From: Metapseudomonas sp043392685
GTDB taxonomy: Bacteria > Pseudomonadota > Gammaproteobacteria > Pseudomonadales > Pseudomonadaceae
Reading direction: 5' to 3' (one strand)
Assembly (NCBI GenBank): GCA_043392685.1
Contig: JBHZGM010000001.1
DNA: 64,000 nt
The translations under genes were made by a program, and so were the position numbers. How positions within the stretch are numbered: the first letter of the stretch is position 1; each line of letters begins with the position of its first letter. Positions 60,353-64,000 of this stretch are shown one piece after another. The notes beneath the pieces were generated by a model. It made no database searches. It had not been told where the DNA came from and saw only the letters and a program-made list of their open reading frames with translations.

Positions 60353-62383
60353 TCACACGCGGAACGCGCCGATCAACTGTTTGAGCTGAGCCACCTGGCC
60401 GGAGAGTTCGCGGCTCGCCTGCTCGGTCTGGTTCGCCCCCTGGGCGGTGCGCTCGCCGGCGTGGTTGATCTCGACAATGTTGCGGTCGATATCGTGGGCC
60501 ACGGCGGTCTGCTGCTCGGCGGCGGCGGCGATCTGCTGGTTCTGGTCGACGATCATGCCCACCGCGCCAAGGATGTTCTCCAGCGCCGCCTGCACCCTGC
60601 CGGACTGGCTGACGGTGCCATCGGCCATCTGGTGGCTGGTGTTCATCGCCTTCACCGCCGCGCCGACGCCACCTTGCAGCTTGACGATCATCTGCTCGAT
60701 TTCCTCGGTGGACTGCTGGGTACGCTTGGCCAGGGTGCGCACCTCGTCCGCCACCACGGCGAAGCCGCGCCCCTGCTCGCCGGCGCGCGCCGCTTCGATG
60801 GCGGCGTTCAAGGCCAGCAGGTTGGTCTGCTCGGCAATGCCCTTGATCACTTCCAGCACGCGGCTGATGGAGGCGCTGTCCGCCGCCAGCTGGTTGATCA
60901 CGCTCACCGACTGATCGATTTCGCTGGCCAGCTTCTCGATGCTGCCCAACTGCGATTCCACCAGCGCACGGCCGCTGACGGTTTCCTGGTTGACGCTTTG
61001 CGCGCTGTCCACCGCCTGGGCGGCGCTGCGCGCCACTTCCTGCGCGGTGGCGGACATCTGGTTCATCGCCGTGGCCACCTGTTCGATCTGGCTGCGCTGC
61101 CCGGCCACCGCCTGGTTGCTTTCGCCGGAAACCTGCTCCACGCGGCCGGCCTGGCGTTCCACTTCGGCCACGGTATGGCCCACCAGCTCGATCAGGTCAT
61201 GGATCTTCGCCACGGTGCCGTTGAACACCTGGCCCAGCTCGCCCAGTTCGTCGCGGCTTTCGGCGCGGAAGCTGACGGTCATGTCACCGGCCGCGACCTG
61301 GTCCATCACCTTGCCCAGGCTCTTCAGCGTGGTGCGGGTGGAGACGTAGAAACCGCTGTAGAGGTAGAGGATGGCGAGGAACACCACCAGCAGCGCGACA
61401 ACCAGCAGCACGGTCTGCATGCGCTTGTCGGCGAGGCGGCTTTCCAGCTCGGCCTTGAGGAAGGCCAGGGCGCCGTCGTTGAGCTGATAGGTCTTCTCCA
61501 GCGAAGCGCTGACCTGGTCGTAGAACTGCTGCCAGGGCGTGCTGAGGGTGTCGGCCATGATCACCTGCTCTTCGAACAGCGAGGCGCTCTGTTTGAGGGT
61601 GTCGCGGCTGGCCGCAGTCAGGCCGTCCAGAGCCTGGTGGCCACGCGGACTGCCCTCCAGGGCATCGGCGATCTTCAGGCCGTACTCGGCGTTGAGCTTG
61701 TCCAGATCCAGCAGCAGGTCGTCCAGCTTGGTGCTGGCGGCCGAGTTGAGGAAGCCCTGGCCAAGGGAATAGGCGCCTATGGCGCGGCCCTGGCCGAGGG
61801 TCCGGGTCACCTGCGGCGTGGCGGTGGTGATCAGCTCGGTGATCTGCCGCACGTCGGCCTGCTCGTCCTGGCTGAGGCCCGCCTGGACCGCGACGAACTT
61901 GATGAAGACCTGGGCATTGCCCAGCAGCTTCTCGATCATCGCGCTCTTGCTCTGCAGCGAGGTTTCCACCTTGGCCGCCTGCAGGGCACCGAGCAGTTCG
62001 TCGCGCTTGCTGTTGAAGGCCTCGACCTGCGCGGGTTCGGAAGCCACCGGCGCCAGCCCCTGGAGGGTCGATAGCAGTTCCTGCTCGAGCGAGACGATAC
62101 GCTTTTCCAGGTCCCCGGCCTGACCGGACTGGCCGATCATCGCGTTGATCAGGACCAGGTCGTTGAGGCTCTCCAGGCTGCGGCGCACATTCAGGCTGGC
62201 GCCCAGCAGGTCGAGGCTCTGCAGTTCGGAGCGGGTACTGACGAATTGGCGGTAGGCGTCGCGCACCAGATAGAAATTGGTGATCGACATCGGCAGGAAA
62301 AACAGAACGCTGATCAGACTGAACTTCATCCCGAAGCTGAGGCGGTTCATCAGCGCGATGGCAGGATACAACAGGGTCTTCAC
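60353..62383 (-). CDS. Methyl-accepting chemotaxis protein
   Basis: 676-residue transmembrane chemoreceptor. TM1 lies at ~18-40, a ~260-residue helical periplasmic sensor follows, TM2 at ~305-330, then HAMP (STRTTLKSLGKVMDQVAAGDM) and the cytoplasmic hairpin with tip GIAEQTNLLALNAAIEAARAGEQGRGFAVV. The large helical sensor resembles the helical bimodular type, but the ligand is unknown. Start is GTG 62383 with AGGAG 7 bases upstream. It sits next to ampE-ampD as in P. aeruginosa. Confidence 0.92.
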   Translation of the reverse strand: MKTLLYPAIALMNRLSFGMKFSLISVLFFLPMSITNFYLVRDAYRQFVSTRSELQSLDLLGASLNVRRSLESLNDLVLINAMIGQSGQAGDLEKRIVSLEQELLSTLQGLAPVASEPAQVEAFNSKRDELLGALQAAKVETSLQSKSAMIEKLLGNAQVFIKFVAVQAGLSQDEQADVRQITELITTATPQVTRTLGQGRAIGAYSLGQGFLNSAASTKLDDLLLDLDKLNAEYGLKIADALEGSPRGHQALDGLTAASRDTLKQSASLFEEQVIMADTLSTPWQQFYDQVSASLEKTYQLNDGALAFLKAELESRLADKRMQTVLLVVALLVVFLAILYLYSGFYVSTRTTLKSLGKVMDQVAAGDMTVSFRAESRDELGELGQVFNGTVAKIHDLIELVGHTVAEVERQAGRVEQVSGESNQAVAGQRSQIEQVATAMNQMSATAQEVARSAAQAVDSAQSVNQETVSGRALVESQLGSIEKLASEIDQSVSVINQLAADSASISRVLEVIKGIAEQTNLLALNAAIEAARAGEQGRGFAVVADEVRTLAKRTQQSTEEIEQMIVKLQGGVGAAVKAMNTSHQMADGTVSQSGRVQAALENILGAVGMIVDQNQQIAAAAEQQTAVAHDIDRNIVEINHAGERTAQGANQTEQASRELSGQVAQLKQLIGAFRV

Positions 62384-62610
62384 AAGACTTCTCCTGTTTT
62401 CATTTATTGTTCTGGGCGCGCTCAGCCAGCGCCATGCAGCGTCCCCACGCTGCATGGCGCCGTCCGACTCACTCAGATGAATCCGTGAGCCAAGTCAGAA
62501 AATTCCGGCGCGCCCAACTGTGTACGCGATATCGGCAGGAGTTTCTGTAATTAAAGGTTAAGCGAGGCGGGACCCGCCCGGCGGTAGCTCGGGCGGGCGA
62601 ACGGTGGACG

Positions 62611-63447
62611 TCAGAACAGCAGGGCCCAGACGGCGAAACCGGCGTACCAGAGCACGGCGGCGCGAACCAGCAGTTGCCAGAGGGCGTCGAGGGTTGCGAC
62701 ACCCAGGTCGCCGGTGGTGGGCTCCGGCAATTCGGCGGCGGCGCGGCCAGCCAGTTCGATGTAGCGCCGCGCTGGAATTTCCCAGCTCAGCAGCTCATGC
62801 AACAGCACCCGGCTGACACCGACGAAATTGCCCACCAGCGAGAAACTGGCCGCCAATACGCGCACCGGCAGCCAGTCGAAGGCATGGCGGATCATCTCGG
62901 CGCGTTCGCGCAGCGCGGGCGCGGCGGCATGCTCCGAGGCCAGTGCGAGCAGCCGGTAGGCCAAGGCCGCCACCGGGCCGAGCAGCGCGTACCAGAAAAT
63001 CACCGCGAAAAAGCCCTGATAGGCCTGCCACAGCTGATAGCCCTGCACTTGCTGCAGCAGGTCGCTGCCCTCGTCCGCTTCCAGCCCGAGGTCGCGCTCG
63101 GCGACATGGTAGGCGCCCTGGGTATCGCCGCGCCGCCAGGCATCGCGGAAGGGGCCGATATCGGCCAGCACGTCGCCGCGGCCCAGGCTGTAGATGATCA
63201 CCAACAAGTGCACCGGCAGCGCCAGCCAGCCATAGGCAAACGGCTCCAGGGCCAGCAGCACCAGCGCCAGCAACACCAGGGGCAGCAGCACCAGCAGCGC
63301 CAGGATCGCCCAGGGGCGCCCACTCATGCGCGGATTGGCTTCGGCCCTGGCCAGTTCCCTGAGCCAGAAACCATCCTGCTGGATATGCCGGCGCCAGGCG
63401 GAGAATTTCTCGATCCAGAGCACCAGCAACAACACCAGAAAATACAT
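62611..63447 (-). CDS. ampE: AmpE inner-membrane protein (CobD/CbiB-like)
   Basis: 278-residue membrane protein with about four hydrophobic segments, beginning MYFLVLLLVLWIEKFSAWR. AmpE is encoded with AmpD and its function in beta-lactamase regulation is auxiliary and unclear. Start ATG 63447 lies 16 bases after the ampD stop. Length is near the family norm. Confidence 0.9.
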   Translation of the reverse strand: MYFLVLLLVLWIEKFSAWRRHIQQDGFWLRELARAEANPRMSGRPWAILALLVLLPLVLLALVLLALEPFAYGWLALPVHLLVIIYSLGRGDVLADIGPFRDAWRRGDTQGAYHVAERDLGLEADEGSDLLQQVQGYQLWQAYQGFFAVIFWYALLGPVAALAYRLLALASEHAAAPALRERAEMIRHAFDWLPVRVLAASFSLVGNFVGVSRVLLHELLSWEIPARRYIELAGRAAAELPEPTTGDLGVATLDALWQLLVRAAVLWYAGFAVWALLF

Positions 63448-63463
63448 GGGTCCCTCCTTGTTC

Positions 63464-64000
63464 CTATTGTTTGAGCGCGGCCCGCAAACGCTGCCAGTCG
63501 AACGCCGGCCCCGGGTCGGTCTTGCGCCCGGGAGCGATGTCGCTATGGCCGCAGATGCGTTCCGGCGTGATGGCCGGATAGGCAAGCCGCAACTGCTCCA
63601 CCAATGCGATCAGCGAAGCGTACTGAGGTTCCGTGAACGCCAGGTCATCGGTGCCTTCCAGTTCAACGCCTACGGAAAAGTCATTGCAGTTGTCCCGCCC
63701 CTCGAACAGCGACACACCGGCATGCCAAGCACGTTCCCGGCAGGAAACGAACTGGGTGACGGCGCCATCGCGCTCGATCAGGAAATGCGCCGACACCCTG
63801 AGGTCGCAGATGCCCTCGAAATAGGGGTGCTCGCTGGGGTCGAGACGATTCTGGAAGAATTCCTGCACCTTGCCCGTGCCGAACTGGGCAGGCGGCAGGC
63901 TGATGTTGTGGATCACCAGCAGGGACACTTCCCCCTGCGGGCGACTATTGAAGTTGGGCGATGGGCAATGGCTGATGCCCTGGCACCAACCGGATGCGGG
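63464..64000 (-). CDS. ampD: N-acetyl-anhydromuramyl-L-alanine amidase AmpD (5' end cut by window)
   Basis: The frame is open to the window edge; about 178 residues are visible, lacking only the first few. Zinc ligands are the His in LLVIHNISLPP and the His and Asp in ICGHSDIAPGRKTDPGPAFDW. AmpD cleaves anhydro-muropeptides in the cytosol during wall recycling; its loss derepresses AmpC beta-lactamase. The visible start region (GWCQGISHCPSPNFNSRP) is the conserved AmpD N-terminus, so the GTG at 63928 is not the start. Confidence 0.93.
   Translation of the reverse strand, partial: PASGWCQGISHCPSPNFNSRPQGEVSLLVIHNISLPPAQFGTGKVQEFFQNRLDPSEHPYFEGICDLRVSAHFLIERDGAVTQFVSCRERAWHAGVSLFEGRDNCNDFSVGVELEGTDDLAFTEPQYASLIALVEQLRLAYPAITPERICGHSDIAPGRKTDPGPAFDWQRLRAALKQ

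Overview
The window is a continuous, gene-dense, GC-rich stretch of a gammaproteobacterial chromosome, almost certainly Pseudomonas sensu lato (P. aeruginosa/P. resinovorans side of the genus). The gene order closely follows what I know of P. aeruginosa PAO1: hpf-ptsN-rapZ-npr, pmbA, yjgA, tldD-nitrilase-yhdP-rng-maf-mreDCB, gatCAB, roxRS, the dipeptide locus dppA-mdpA-psdR-dppBCDF, piuB/piuA, speC, and a chemoreceptor-ampE-ampD. REP elements of Pseudomonas type are frequent. I saw no tRNA, rRNA, CRISPR array, prophage or classical insertion sequence.

Layout. 1-1.9 kb: end of the rpoN-linked nitrogen-PTS cluster. 1.9-14.8 kb (mostly minus strand): the TldD/TldE protease pair, the ribosome-assembly factor DarP, an amidase, the giant AsmA-like protein YhdP, RNase G, Maf and the MreBCD cell-shape operon. 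15.0-19.2 kb: GatCAB amidotransferase, an RlpA-like lipoprotein and a carboxymuconolactone-decarboxylase-family protein. 19.2-23.2 kb: AEC transporter, RoxS/RoxR redox two-component system, SIMPL-domain protein. 23.4-34.8 kb: dipeptide uptake (three periplasmic binding proteins, one ABC transporter, a cytoplasmic M24 dipeptidase and the PsdR repressor). 35-38.7 kb: LysE exporter with its Lrp/AsnC regulator, and the 5-oxoprolinase PxpABC operon. 38.9-46.9 kb: iron-siderophore locus with PiuB, the TonB receptor PiuA, an FMN alpha-hydroxy-acid oxidase and a decayed second receptor. 47-52 kb: ornithine decarboxylase SpeC, Na+/H+ antiporter, RF3. 51.8-53 kb: a RAYT transposase bracketed by seven tandem REP doublets. 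53-59.1 kb: an accessory amino-acid import/catabolism island with an AstE-like deacylase, a TetR regulator, an ABC transporter and a fused aminotransferase-ATPase. 59.3-64 kb: TatD-family hydrolase, chemoreceptor, AmpE and the start-truncated AmpD.

Most distinctive observations. (1) One 667-residue reading frame joins a complete AruH-like PLP aminotransferase to a complete polar-amino-acid ABC ATPase, next to the cognate permeases and binding protein, so uptake and first catabolic step are physically coupled. (2) A family of about 100-bp elements (five full copies, one half) has REP-like ends and two internal hairpins whose stems covary between copies. (3) The RAYT gene sits inside a ~108-bp-period array of REP doublets, and the last doublet supplies the stop codon of the neighbouring deacylase. 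(4) Four 7-3-7 inverted repeats in the psdR/mdpA and dppA3 upstream regions look like PsdR operators. (5) A second PiuA-like receptor is a pseudogene (1-nt frameshift plus about 230-codon in-frame loss) that keeps a good Fur box. (6) mreC may start at an ATC codon. (7) The Na+/H+ antiporter has a structured leader.
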